Below, in pieces: positions 8,561 through 18,159 of a stretch of 64,000 bases of DNA (positions are counted from its first letter, which is position 1; every line of letters starts with the position of its first letter). The translations under genes and the position numbers were made by a program. Origin of the DNA: Natrinema zhouii (GTDB taxonomy: Archaea; Halobacteriota; Halobacteria; Halobacteriales; Natrialbaceae); the NCBI RefSeq assembly GCF_013456555.2, contig NZ_CP084885.1, positions 1-64,000 on the forward strand. The letters are read 5' to 3'. The notes beneath the pieces were generated by a model that ran no database searches, had not been told where the DNA came from, and worked only from the letters and a program-made list of their open reading frames with translations.

Positions 8561-8863
8561 CTAGCGTAACTTCTGAAGGTATCCACTAAGGTGATCGCCG
8601 ATCCAAGAGGTTGCGAAACTCAGCTGAGTCGTGAATTGCTCGAAGAGATCAGTGAGGAGAGCGCGGTATTCTGCCGCGCTCTCCACAATCAACGGCGATG
8701 CTTCCCATTTGAGGCACTTCTAGACCTGTTCGATCGGGTTGAGATCCGGTGAGCCAACTGGGAGAAACACAAGGTCAATGCCGAGTTGATTGGCTCGTTT
8801 GCGTGTATACTCGCACACATGTGACGAGAAGTTATTCAACACGAGCAGAATCCGCTGTAGTCA
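8561..8863 (-). pseudogene. IS630-like transposase, C-terminal remnant
   Basis: The minus strand reads ILLVLNNFSSHVCEYTRKRA, then FLPVGSPDLNPIEQV, an in-frame TAG, then KCLKWEASPLI and on to GYLQKLR. This is the classic C-terminal DDE region of IS630/Tc1-type transposases (PxxSPDLNPIE). The TAG replaces the expected Trp. Upstream of ~8863 the frame no longer matches. There is no gene in 8316-8560. Confidence 0.75.
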
Positions 8864-9034
8864 GGTGTTCGGAATGTGCATCAGCGAGCGATGAGTGTCA
8901 ATTTACTACACCGGTGAATGAAGTGAAAAATTAGAGCTGCCTGTTCAAGTCAGCACTCGAAGGCCGCCATCGTTCATTCCTGGCATAATCTACTCGAAGA
9001 TAGAATGGCTAAGCAGAGATATCTCTCATGAGTC

Positions 9035-9058
9035 GGCGTTCCGCCGCCGCGGAACGCC
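9035..9058. repeat. Perfect 9-bp hairpin at transposase stop
   Basis: GGCGTTCCG and its reverse complement CGGAACGCC flank a 6-nt loop (CCGCCG), overlapping the stop of the DDE transposase on the minus strand. It may act as a terminator or as part of the element end. Confidence 0.5.
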
Positions 9059-10675
9059 TACGTCACAGGTATCTCCTTGCGGACGATATTCAGGAATGTC
9101 CGCGCAGGCACGCGTGGTTTCAGTCGCTGGTCAATGTCGAGGCTGACCTGCACCAGCAGGTCAACGAGCAACCACATATCGTAGAGAATAACCGCAAAGC
9201 CGAAGTAGAACACTCGAACGGCGGTGTTTCGAGAAGTCGTCCACGCGAGGAAGTCCTTGATCGACTTGTAGCTGTTCTCTATTCCCCATCGGCGGGCGTA
9301 CCGCCGCATCACGCGGCGGGTACGCCCCCGCGCCTTCTTTGTCGCGTCATTTACCGAGAGGTTCGTCACGAACGTCACCGTTGCACCTTCCTTCCGATCT
9401 GAGGGAACCCCGACCAGCGTCGGGGTGACCGTTACACTGCCACCCACGATGGTTCCTTCCATCTCGTGATTCTGTTTGACGCCGACGTCGTGGTCCATGT
9501 CCTGTACAAACCGCTTGACAGGGTCATCCAAGGATTTTCGGATGAGATAGAAGAGGCCCGCCTCTTCGACTGCGTGGATCACGCCGACGCCGTCGAATTC
9601 GGCGTCGGCGTAGACCGTCCCGATCGAAACATGGTCACTCGTAATTTCGAGCAGTTGCTCAACGAGAACTTGCCGAGGGATGTAGCCGCGTAGCGGCCGC
9701 ATCCCGAGCGTGAACTTCACTTCTTCCCCACCGATCGAGACGGTCGCCATTTTGTAGCACCACGAGTACGATTTGCTCGGTGGTGCACCTGTACTCATCT
9801 GGAACTCGTCACGATCACCGTAGTAGGCGATATAGGTGATATCGATCGCCACATCGACGTGGCGATCGATCGAGTAGTATTGCTCAGCAGCCCACATCAT
9901 CGTTCCAATCGCTCCGTTGACCATCGAGGCGATCTCCATCGCCTCGAGTTGCTTGATGTAGTGGAGATGCGTATCACCGTCAGGACCGCCGTTTTCGCGG
10001 GTTGTTTCCTCGTCGAAGATCCGGCTTCCTTGGTTGGCAGCAGTCCCGGTCAATCCGAGGTAGCTCTGGAGATCGAGGAACGCGGTATCGTCATACCGCG
10101 TTCCGTCGTCCGGTCGATCGAGGTCAATCGCCGGAAACACGATCTGACAGAGGGCCTCCGTGACGTCCTTTGCTTTGCCTGTGACGTAGCGTTGTTCCGA
10201 GCGGTTGGAAAGGTCGCTCTTGTCCTCAGGGTTAAGCGCGCGCAGTCCGAGCGGGTTGCCCAGTTCGTGGGCAACCGCGAGGATACATTCAGCAGATGTT
10301 CGGATGAAGGCTTGAAGCCGGTTCGAGAACCGGTCGCGCCAAGCGCGACCGAGTGGTCCGACCTGGTGCGGTTTTGTCCCCAGCGAACTGGTCGGGATCA
10401 AGGCCGAGCGTGCTGGCACGCTCGGCAGTCGCGAGGTAGTCGTGGAGCTCTGTCGTCGTGAAGCCGGCGAGCTCCTTGCAATAGAACGCCCGTACCATCG
10501 ATTCGTAGCCGTAGCGAGCGTTCCATTCGGTTTTCCCAGCTTCGTAGACTGCAGTCTCACTGAAGTCAAACCCACGGACCACGGTCAGGAGGTCCGTGTC
10601 TTTGTGAATCAATTCCTCGGCCTGTTGTTCGAGTCTGCTGATCGCAGACTCGAACTCGGATGTCGTTTGAGACAT
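9058..10675 (-). pseudogene. Frameshifted DDE transposase
   Basis: The protein is split across two frames. The N-terminal part begins MSQTTSEFESAISRLEQQAE (ATG at 10673-10675) and reads to about 10350. The rest, from GRAWRDRFSNRL to the stop at 9058, is in another frame. The switch lies near 10345-10360 (after GRTT). The DDE core is readable: DVAIDITYIAYYGDRD, VYADAEFDGVGV and RWGIENSYKSIKD. The total would be about 540 residues. I cannot place the element ends or family, though the catalytic layout is IS4-superfamily-like. One net indel inactivates it unless it is a sequencing error. Confidence 0.8.
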
Positions 10676-10737
10676 CCCTTTACAGTCGGCAAGCAATCGG
10701 AGTCAGTCACCCGTCTCGTGCACAGAATCTGTCGTTC

Positions 10738-10822
10738 GGGGCTCCTGACTAGCTACTACGACCGTCAGAGACCACATCAAGCTCTTACCAGAAAGACACC
10801 ATCTCAAGTAACCTATAACTAG
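10738..10822 (+). pseudogene. rve-type integrase/transposase C-terminal scrap
   Basis: The plus strand reads LLTSYYDRQRPHQALTRK followed by TPSQVTYN and a stop. The pattern YN.xRPHQAL.xxTP is typical of the end of IS3/IS481-type rve integrases. No upstream catalytic domain remains. Confidence 0.45.
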
Positions 10823-11043
10823 ACAATGCCCATTTGTTGATAATTTCACACATACGTTGGTACTTATATAGCATAAGAATAATTAATAATTAGAATATGA
10901 TCTTCGACGTTATCATAGGGACTGATATACTCATGGGAAATTCACTTGCTTTATCAATAATACACTTAAATTAACCTACCTGCGCAACCCGGAGAGACCG
11001 ATTAGAATATCTGCCTTCGCCTCATGAGATATGTTTAGTGGCT

Positions 11044-11631
11044 ATGTGCAAGGTCGAGCGGATCATCGAAAAACATGACCTTTCAGGCTTAAATGAGGAG
11101 ATTCGGCGCCAGCACGGTAATGGTACTAGCCTTCGTAGATTAGAAAAACTAATAAACACACGTATTCTCGAACGGGCTTTGATGGATGCAGAAGTGGCCC
11201 TTGTTGGAGATACTGAAAGTATCTACCATATCCTCAAGGAGGACGAGAGCACCCCTGGACGAAAAGCAGAGATCCGCTCACAGCTCAAACAGGCTGGCCC
11301 GCCAGCAAGTGATGTTGAAGACGACTTCATTTCCCACCAGACTGTGAAGCGCCATCTACAAAATTGCCTCGGGATGGATACAAAACGTCAGGCGCAAATC
11401 ACCCTTGACAGCGCTAAAGACACGATTGAATGGACCCAATCTCGTAATCAATCTGTGATCGAGAACACGCTCAACCGGCTTCACAATGCCGGACTCATTA
11501 AAGCTAGTGACCTTGATGTGACGCAATCGATCAGGGTAACCTGTGAAAACACAGGGAACACGTTCCATCTGTGGGATTTCCTGAAGCGTGGCGGGTGTGA
11601 TTGTAACCGTTCATCAGACGACGCTCCGTGA
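11044..11631 (+). CDS. rdfA: RdfA-family protein
   Basis: 195 residues from ATG at 11044; a GTG two codons earlier is also possible. The N-terminus MCKVERIIEKHDLSGLNEEI, then SLRRLEKLINTRILERALMD, matches the RdfA family (rod-determining factor A of Haloferax, required for rod shape). The middle contains SHQTVKRHLQNCLG, and the C-terminus has WDFLKRGGCDC with paired cysteines. In Haloferax the same family lies next to an SMC-like gene, the order seen here (124-bp gap to the ATPase). An AT-rich leader (10823-11040) lacks other genes. Whether this mobile-region copy acts in cell shape or something else is unknown. Confidence 0.75.
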   Translation: MCKVERIIEKHDLSGLNEEIRRQHGNGTSLRRLEKLINTRILERALMDAEVALVGDTESIYHILKEDESTPGRKAEIRSQLKQAGPPASDVEDDFISHQTVKRHLQNCLGMDTKRQAQITLDSAKDTIEWTQSRNQSVIENTLNRLHNAGLIKASDLDVTQSIRVTCENTGNTFHLWDFLKRGGCDCNRSSDDAP

Positions 11632-11755
11632 ATCTGTTGTCGATACCTGATTAGGGCTCCTACTGCGTCTCATCTTTAGACATCTCAATTCTGCTTTCTA
11701 CCGTCGTCCGTTGTGACTAAGTGACTGCAACCAATCTATTGAATCCTCAAAAACC

Positions 11756-13672
11756 ATGCCACAACACACGAACGCCACGCCCGCAACAGTATCCGTCCGG
11801 AACATCGGTGGGATCAACAGATGTGAAATGGAGTTTGGTTCTGGTGTGACCGTACTCACCGGCCAGAATGCGACGAATCGAACCTCACTGCTTAGTGCGA
11901 TTGCCGGTGCACTCGGTGGTTCTACCGCCTCACTGAAAAGTGATACCGAGGAGGGAAACGTCCAGCTCGAATTTAACGGTGAGACCTATACGCGTCATTA
12001 TTACCGGCAGTCCGACGGAACGGTCGTCGCTGAAGGCGACCCTTATACTGACGATCCTATCCCCGTTGATCTGTTTGCATGTCTTCTTGAGGACAATCCA
12101 GCTCGTCGTGCTGTCGAACGGGGGGACGATCTCCGTGATGTCCTCATGCGGCCTGTCGATACTGATCACATCCAAGAACGTGTTCAGGAACTCGAACACG
12201 AACGCAATCAAGTCAGTGCCCGACTCGAAGAAATCGAGCGTAAACGTGATCGACTCCCTGGACTCGAAGAACACCGCACCGCACTTGAGGCTGATCTTGA
12301 AGATACCACGGAAGAACTCGAGACCCTTCGTGAGCAGGTAGCCGACCAGGAGGTTGACGTCGAAACGGCTAGTGCTGCGGAAGAACTCTTGAATGAACTT
12401 GAATCTCGTCGACAGGCTCTCACACGAATCCGCGACCAGATCGAAACCCAGCAATCGACTCTCAAAGCATTACGGGAGGAGCGTGCGGAGATTTCTGATG
12501 AGGTCAAGCAGATCGATGAGCGGGACGCAGACCATGAGGGTCTCGAACAGAAACTTGATCGGTTACAGGACCATGAACACGAACTGCAGAACTCAATCAA
12601 TGACCTCTCTGCACTCGTAGAGTTTAACGAGGAACTGATTGACTCGCCCAATGTACTCACTAGCGAGGAGCAGTCTGAACAAGATACGGCGGCCGAACTT
12701 GATCCCATGTCGACTACGGTCAAATGCTGGACCTGTGGGAATCACGTCGAACGGCGAGCAATCGATACTCAACTGACTGAACTGCGAAATGTAATCAAAG
12801 ACAAACGTACTAAGCGGCGGGAAATTCAAACCCAAATCACAGAAGCCCGCGAGAAACTCAAGGACATTCGCTCACGGGAAGAGAGACAGCACGAACTCAA
12901 AGAACGACTTGATGAAATCGATCGACAAATACAGCGCCGTGAGCAGCAGGTTGATGACCTTGAAGAGAAGGCCTCCAACATCCAAACGGAAATCCGCAAA
13001 TTAGAGAAGGAGGTTACACAGACTGAAGATCTCCGTGAAAGCAAGCTAGTTGAGCAGTACGAGCAGCTCTCTGAGCTTGAATATGAACGGGGACAGATTG
13101 AGCAAGAACTAACCGACGTTGAAGACCAAATTCGCGAACTTGCAGCATTAACTGACGAGCGTGAGCAACTCAAAGCCCAGCGGTCGCAACTACAGGAAGA
13201 ACTCGAATCGTTGCGAACGCGTATTGAGGACTTAGAACGCGATGCTGTTGACGCGTTCAATGAACACATGGCCGAAGTACTGTCACTATTAGAGTACAAG
13301 AATATTGAACGGATCTGGATTGAGCGGAAAGCCTTGGATGGTGGACCAGAAGGAAGCTTCGAGTTACACGTAGTGCGGTCAACTGAGGATGGCGCAGTAT
13401 ACGAAGATACGATTAATCATCTAAGCGAAAGTGAACGTGAAGTGACTGGGCTTCTAGTTGCGCTTGCGGGCTATCTAGTTCATGATGTATACGAGAGGGT
13501 TCCAGTGATACTACTGGATTCGCTCGAAGCGATAGATGCCGAGCGAATCAGTCGGTTAATTGACTACTTGGCTGAGTTTGCGCCGTATCTCATCGTCGCA
13601 CTGCTTGAGGAAGATGCTCAAGAACTCAACAACGTCTATACAGAGATATCAGCTGACGCATTTGGATCGTAA
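11756..13672 (+). CDS. Archaea-specific SMC-related ATPase with zinc hook
   Basis: 638 residues with SMC/Rad50 architecture: an N-terminal ATPase half (to ~140), a coiled coil, a CWTC zinc hook at 324-327, a returning coiled coil to ~510, and the C-terminal ATPase half. Signature-like HLSESEREVTG lies near 556 and Walker B VPVILLDSLEAID near 583-595. The Walker A position reads GQNATNRTS (36-44): the invariant Gly-Lys is replaced by Asn-Arg, a divergence typical of this family. The hook would allow dimerisation as in Rad50. It lies between rdfA and two small membrane-protein genes, suggesting a membrane-linked DNA or shape function. Confidence 0.85.
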   Translation: MPQHTNATPATVSVRNIGGINRCEMEFGSGVTVLTGQNATNRTSLLSAIAGALGGSTASLKSDTEEGNVQLEFNGETYTRHYYRQSDGTVVAEGDPYTDDPIPVDLFACLLEDNPARRAVERGDDLRDVLMRPVDTDHIQERVQELEHERNQVSARLEEIERKRDRLPGLEEHRTALEADLEDTTEELETLREQVADQEVDVETASAAEELLNELESRRQALTRIRDQIETQQSTLKALREERAEISDEVKQIDERDADHEGLEQKLDRLQDHEHELQNSINDLSALVEFNEELIDSPNVLTSEEQSEQDTAAELDPMSTTVKCWTCGNHVERRAIDTQLTELRNVIKDKRTKRREIQTQITEAREKLKDIRSREERQHELKERLDEIDRQIQRREQQVDDLEEKASNIQTEIRKLEKEVTQTEDLRESKLVEQYEQLSELEYERGQIEQELTDVEDQIRELAALTDEREQLKAQRSQLQEELESLRTRIEDLERDAVDAFNEHMAEVLSLLEYKNIERIWIERKALDGGPEGSFELHVVRSTEDGAVYEDTINHLSESEREVTGLLVALAGYLVHDVYERVPVILLDSLEAIDAERISRLIDYLAEFAPYLIVALLEEDAQELNNVYTEISADAFGS

Positions 13673-13753
13673 CGAACCAAATCTTTGAAAGTAAACCAAA
13701 ACCTTTGTCCCGATCCCCATTACTGATAGGGATGGACGACCCACTGTTTAAGT

Positions 13754-14056
13754 ATGACGTCAGACCAACTCATCAGGATTGCCTTGGCGGTCTCTGGACT
13801 TGTAGGGGTCGTGGCAATAGGGTTAGCGATATTGGCCTACTTTCGATTCCGCCACACAAGCTATCGCCGTTTGTTACAGCCGTTAGTTTGCGTTCCAATA
13901 ATCTTCATGCTCGCACACGGGCTCGTGCTACTGTGGCCGAATCATCCACCGGTCGTGGATTTGCTTGAGCCACTTGCGTTTACAGGACTAGGTATCGGCG
14001 TGGTTCGCCTTATCCAACTTCACCCGCGTATAAACGAAGCTACAGGTGGTGATTGA
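13754..14056 (+). CDS. Small three-helix membrane protein (rdfA unit)
   Basis: 100 residues from ATG at 13754. Hydrophobic helices lie at about 7-30, 43-62 and 70-88, with basic linkers (RFRHTSYRR). No catalytic motif is visible. It follows the SMC-related gene by 81 bp and is almost contiguous with the next membrane-protein gene. I do not recognise a named family. Position in the Haloferax-like rdfA-SMC neighbourhood suggests a membrane partner for that pair. Confidence 0.65.
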   Translation: MTSDQLIRIALAVSGLVGVVAIGLAILAYFRFRHTSYRRLLQPLVCVPIIFMLAHGLVLLWPNHPPVVDLLEPLAFTGLGIGVVRLIQLHPRINEATGGD

Positions 14057-14058
14057 AG

Positions 14059-14358
14059 ATGATTATTGGACTCATAGAACTCTATGAAGTAGTAATCGGT
14101 GTGGGAGTGGTGATGGGTATCACGTTCCTGCTATACTCGGGCGACTTCGTTGTTATCCACCGACAATTCTTGAGATTAATTGCTCTCGGGTCCGGTATTA
14201 CAGTTATAAGCAAGATTACATTCCTCGTTTATTGGCCAGCAGGCATCCAGATTACACATCTACTGTTCATGCTGTTCCTCACAGCTGGACTATACTCGCT
14301 TGTTGTGGGATATCCCACCGAGAAGGAGCAGTGGTTCCGTGCGCTTTTCCCTCGGTAG
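14059..14358 (+). CDS. Small membrane protein (rdfA unit)
   Basis: 99 residues from ATG at 14059; a TTG overlapping the previous stop (14053) is a possible coupled start. Three or four hydrophobic helices are separated by short loops, ending KEQWFRALFPR. It lies 2 bp after the previous stop, so the two are almost certainly co-translated. Its function is unknown. The AT-rich 300 bp downstream (14359-14657) holds no gene. Confidence 0.6.
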   Translation: MIIGLIELYEVVIGVGVVMGITFLLYSGDFVVIHRQFLRLIALGSGITVISKITFLVYWPAGIQITHLLFMLFLTAGLYSLVVGYPTEKEQWFRALFPR

Positions 14359-14657
14359 TCGTGCGGCATTCTGAGTAAGATCAATTCACACGGCTTTCAA
14401 GCACCTGATACGGGACGTCGATACGGTTGATTCAGGTACTCTCTAAGGCAGTGAATCGAGACGATTACCAGTCAGCGTACTTAGAAAAATTGATGCATCG
14501 GTATCGGTGAAACGGGCGAGTTGAGAGGACATATTCGCCGCTTCCCGATTCAGCTGCTCATAATTCTAGTGAAGACGGCATCTGACAAGCGTCTAAATCT
14601 AGCCGGTAGATGTATACAGCATACGATACATTCGTTTCTTAGCTGAGCTGGTGAATC

Positions 14658-14680
14658 GCCTCGGAGTCAAGTCCCGAGGC
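14658..14680 (-). ncRNA. IS200/IS605 right-end hairpin (possible omega-RNA 3' region)
   Basis: The inverted repeat GCCTCGG / CCGAGGC (14658-14664 and 14674-14680, 9-nt loop) contains the tnpB stop codon. A stable hairpin overlapping the tnpB 3' end marks the right end in these elements and lies where omega-RNA is processed. Transcription here is inferred. Confidence 0.45.
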
Positions 14681-15889
14681 TTCCTGATCCAATGACGCGC
14701 TTTGCAGACACCGAAGTGGTGTCCGTAGGGAACGCAGTCTCCACAGGCGTGGATTGGGGCCATTCCAGCCCTCGTTCAGAAAAGCCGTGTTGCAGAACGT
14801 TCATCGCCGCGTTCGCATCACGGTCACACTCGAACTCACAACTCGGACACGGGTGTTCTCTAACCCAGATAGGTCTCGCCGTTTCCACATCACACGACGC
14901 ATACTCCTTCGTCGTCCCAGCGGCTTCGACTTGAACGACGTGCGTGCTGTACAGGTCGCCCCTGTATTCGAGGAGCGTGATGAACTGTTGCCATGCAGTG
15001 TCCTGCTTATTACGGGCGTTGTGTGACTGCCCCAGCATCCTATTCACGTCCAAGTCTTCGACGAACACGGCATCGTATTCACGAACGAGCCACGTCGTTA
15101 TCTTATGCTGGTAGTCCAGCGCCTTCCGACGAATGTGACGCTTCACCACTTCCCTGCGTTGTTTCTCCCAGTTGTTCGACCCATTCTCTTTGCGGGAGAG
15201 TTTCCGTTGCTCACGGCGAAGCCGTTCATACTCGTCTTCGAGGGCGAGCCAATCCACGGTCGTACCGTCACTGGTGTGGATGTAGTTCAGGATACCGAGA
15301 TCAATACCAACGCTGTTACTCGCGTCGAGCGAGTCGAGTGCGGGTTTCTCGGGAAGATCGGCATCGTCGGTTTCGAGTCCGAAGGAGACGAACCAGTCGC
15401 CAGTCGTCTCTTTCTTGACGGTGACTTCTTTGGTGTCTGGTTCGTCGGGGATTTCGCAGTGGTAACAGATGTTTATATCTCTGATTTTGGAGAGTCAGAG
15501 CGTTGCAGTGCGGCCATTCGTATTTTTGAGTTCGAAGCGGTCTGTGAGTACGTCATACTCTGAAACTCCTGTGGGGACTTCCACTTTTGCATCCCGACCC
15601 TGCGACCGTTTTCTTTCTGCTTAGAGAGGTTTGAGAGACTCTAGTAGAACCGTGTGTCGGTTCGCTAGAGGGCTTTCTGAACCTCTTTGAACACCACGAA
15701 CCGCTCTTTCCAGTCAGTGAGGTGGTCGTGATGCTTGTACGCCGACCCGATGTTGTCGGAGTCCTCCCGAAGGTGGGTGTTCCCGTAGTGCGTGAAGTTG
15801 TACGCTTGGCGATGAATGTCGATGTGGCGTTCCAGTTCAACCGCTACCTCTTGTGTCGGGTATGCGGGGTAGTGGTGACTGTACTCCAT
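14667..15889 (-). pseudogene. tnpB: TnpB (IS605/IS1341-type), decayed
   Basis: The N-terminus starts at ATG 15887-15889 (HHYPAYPTQEVAVELERHID), then breaks: a TAG near 15665, a frameshift near 15528 and an in-frame TGA near 15492. After that the frame is open to 14667. The RuvC residues are readable: GIDLGIL, FVEDLDVNRM and CDRDANAAMNV. The zinc region is also damaged: the first cysteine pair reads YASCDVE instead of CxxC, while CPSC is intact. No tnpA is present. It cannot encode a full TnpB, although the end hairpin persists. Confidence 0.85.
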
Positions 15890-16064
15890 CGCTATCTGCT
15901 GGTTTAGGATGTGTTTGCTTAATAGTTTGTATCCCTACCTATCGGATTCAACCCCGGGGCATTCTCCTAGACCGCTTGTAAACCAGCCGGTCAGCGGGAC
16001 CTCCTATTCCATTATCAAAAGTCAGGTGTGAGTTGAAAAAGTGCGACGAAACCGACTAGCTCAA

Positions 16065-16751
16065 TTATTCCTCGTCAAAAACGCTATACACTGCTACCCC
16101 AGATTCGGTGTTATCGATGTTCTCTTCAAGGCCGACTTCGATCACACGGGCCCACGTCCCGTCCGCTGGAACGTTCCACATTTCGTCCATGCAGTAGCAG
16201 TTCAAAACGAGACCTGAACCTATTCCATATGGTTGCCCTTCGGGCCGCTCTGCACCGAACGTTAGACCCTCATCGCTCTGCACTGCGATTGCCATTGTCC
16301 GGCTCTCACCTGGTTCAAGCTCAACCGAGTACAGCGTGGTTTTGCCAGCATCAACAGTGGGTAGCTTCTCTACCGAGTCGTCAACGAGGTCCACGTCGGA
16401 CAGTTCGGTAGTCTCGTAACTGTCGGTATCGCTAATCGACGCGTCCGGATCCGGTTCGTACAGTTCGCTCGTTATCGGAAGGTGGTCCTCGGCAAACCCG
16501 ATCCCTAACGCGACTGTTCCGTCTTCGGAGTCCGTTTGTTCGGCGAAGGTTTGACGAAGGGATTCGATATCCAAGTTGTTTATTCCGGAGTTATTTGAAT
16601 TATTCGAACCATCGTGATTGTCCAAATATTCCTGGGTATCAGGATTATCATCGCCCAGCTCTGTGCATCCCGCCATTCCGACGACGAGTGCCCCAGCTGC
16701 GGCTTGGATGAAGCTTCTCCGCCTGCGGCCAAAGTCAGGACTATTCCTCAC
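16065..16751 (-). CDS. Tat-exported lipoprotein of unknown function
   Basis: The frame is open to 16868, but I choose the GTG at 16749-16751, which places a twin-arginine signal at the start: GRRRRSFIQAAAGALVVG then lipobox MAGC. That gives 228 residues. An acidic Asn/Ser-rich spacer follows the lipobox. The C-terminal domain contains LNCYCMDEMWNVPADGTWAR, whose CYCM cluster could bind metal. No clear homologous family comes to mind. It stands alone between the decayed tnpB and an intact IS5 element. Confidence 0.65.
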   Translation of the reverse strand: MRNSPDFGRRRRSFIQAAAGALVVGMAGCTELGDDNPDTQEYLDNHDGSNNSNNSGINNLDIESLRQTFAEQTDSEDGTVALGIGFAEDHLPITSELYEPDPDASISDTDSYETTELSDVDLVDDSVEKLPTVDAGKTTLYSVELEPGESRTMAIAVQSDEGLTFGAERPEGQPYGIGSGLVLNCYCMDEMWNVPADGTWARVIEVGLEENIDNTESGVAVYSVFDEE

Positions 16752-16896
16752 ATATCTATCCGATTTCTCGAAGATAAAAATAGTGTCTATTTGATCTCTC
16801 GAAGATGAACGTAGACCTCCCCCCGATCTCCTCAAGTGCCTGGAGGTTCGCCAGGTGAATTGATGCATCCTCTAGATCCTCGAGATTCTTCTTGAT

Positions 16897-17031
16897 CTAG
16901 TCCTTGACAAAGTCGATCAGGTCCGTTCGACCCACGAGAATTGTGGAATAGCCGATCACTTGCCATAGCCGAACTGCGTGCTTCTGAAGCAGGTGATATA
17001 TGGGCATATAGAACTCCACATCATCGGACAT
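16897..17031 (-). pseudogene. Small truncated ORF
   Basis: 44 codons from ATG at 17029-17031: MSDDVEFYMPIYHLLQKHAV then RLWQVIGYSTILVGRTDL, ending at a TAG. The same frame remains open past the TAG for about 40 codons (IKKNLEDLEDASIHLANL). It looks like one small protein interrupted by a nonsense codon. The rest of 16752-17214 is AT-rich and empty. Confidence 0.35.
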
Positions 17032-17222
17032 AACCCCGCTCTTAAGATGCCATTCGGTTGCTGTGTAGCCTGCCGGCGTTGAGGTAGTTATTCAGTCTCT
17101 AGTAGTAATGGGATATTTTAAAGAAGATATATAATAAATTTTATAAAGTCAGTAATATTACATAAATGGAGCATTTGTTTGCCAAACTGATCGGCTATAG
17201 AATCGGAACAATCTATTAGAAG

Positions 17223-18159
17223 GGCTTCATTGAATCCGCAGAGGGCAGCGGGTTTCACTGTTTGACGACTTGTTCGACGTTGTAAACGGCAGCAGTGAGA
17301 GCGATTTCACGAAACTGACGGTACCATGCTCGCGCTCGGACGGCGGAGCCGTACGAGCGCTTGATCACCGAGTTCACGGTCTCACAGATCGACCGCTGGT
17401 TGTAGAGATCGTCGTCGATCCGCGCGTTGTGCGCGTGATCGTAGGGTGCGAAGACGCGGTGTTTAATCAGCGGTCTCACGCCGTCAGCACGGAGTTCTTC
17501 GCGGAAGCTCATGTCGTCATAGCCTTTGTCAGCGGCGAGTGTGAGCAGGTCGCCGGCGTTCCGCCGGACGACCTGCGGGCCGATCTTCGTCCCGTTTGGC
17601 CACTTCGCACTACAGTGTACGTCGATCACCGCGCCCTGCGCGGTATCGACGAGAAACGTCGCCTGTATCGTCCGTACGTCTCGATCGCACCGTTTGAGGT
17701 AGTGGCTCGACGCCTGTTGGCGGTCGAAATAGGTGGCGTCGATGGCGGCGTGACCGGACTGATCGAGCAGCTCCGACGAGAGTCGGAGCAGCTCTCTCCA
17801 GATCCGCATCGGTGCTCGATCAAACGACTTGCACAGTGCGGATGGACCGGGGAACTCGCCGCGCTCGAGAACGAGCGCGGCTCGGACCCGCTCCATCTCC
17901 TCGGCCCAATCGAGGACTTCGACGAGTGTCGCTTCCATGTGAACCCGAAGAAAGTGCAAGACTGCGTGCTTCCAGCCGGCAACTCCGTTGCCGGCAGGAT
18001 GGCTGATCTGCATCACTGCTGCATCAGTAAGTTTTCGTGCTATCGAGACAGCCTGTTTGACGAAGCGGAAGAGAATCTTCTGCACAAAGACGCCTCTTCC
18101 GCTTCACCTCAATCGTTCTGACGACTTACCCCGATGCCGTCCGTGGATTCAATAGAACC
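17223..18159. mobile_element. IS5-family insertion sequence, apparently intact (937 bp)
   Basis: The ends are imperfect inverted repeats: both begin GG..., share ATTGAATCC a few bases in, and match at about 20 of the next 24 positions. The 8-bp direct repeat ATTAGAAG abuts both ends (17215-17222 and 18160-18167), a target-site duplication that defines the boundaries exactly. The element carries one uninterrupted transposase gene, so it is a recent and possibly active insertion. Confidence 0.9.
17255..18085 (-). CDS. IS5-family transposase
   Basis: 276 residues, uninterrupted. The DDE catalytic region is readable: HAAIDATYFDRQQASSHY (first Asp), LAADKGYDDMSFREELRADG (second Asp), and YNQRSICETVNSVIKRSYG (Glu). 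The C-terminus ends YRQFREIALTAAVYNVEQVV, typical of the haloarchaeal IS5 group. It fills almost the whole element between the inverted repeats. Confidence 0.92.
   Translation of the reverse strand: MQKILFRFVKQAVSIARKLTDAAVMQISHPAGNGVAGWKHAVLHFLRVHMEATLVEVLDWAEEMERVRAALVLERGEFPGPSALCKSFDRAPMRIWRELLRLSSELLDQSGHAAIDATYFDRQQASSHYLKRCDRDVRTIQATFLVDTAQGAVIDVHCSAKWPNGTKIGPQVVRRNAGDLLTLAADKGYDDMSFREELRADGVRPLIKHRVFAPYDHAHNARIDDDLYNQRSICETVNSVIKRSYGSAVRARAWYRQFREIALTAAVYNVEQVVKQ

Noticed and set aside
9859..10461. 200-codon plus-strand frame
   Set aside because: Antisense shadow of the transposase.
17270..18121. 283-codon plus-strand frame inside the IS5 element
   Set aside because: It is antisense to the DDE transposase and extends past its start, without family motifs.
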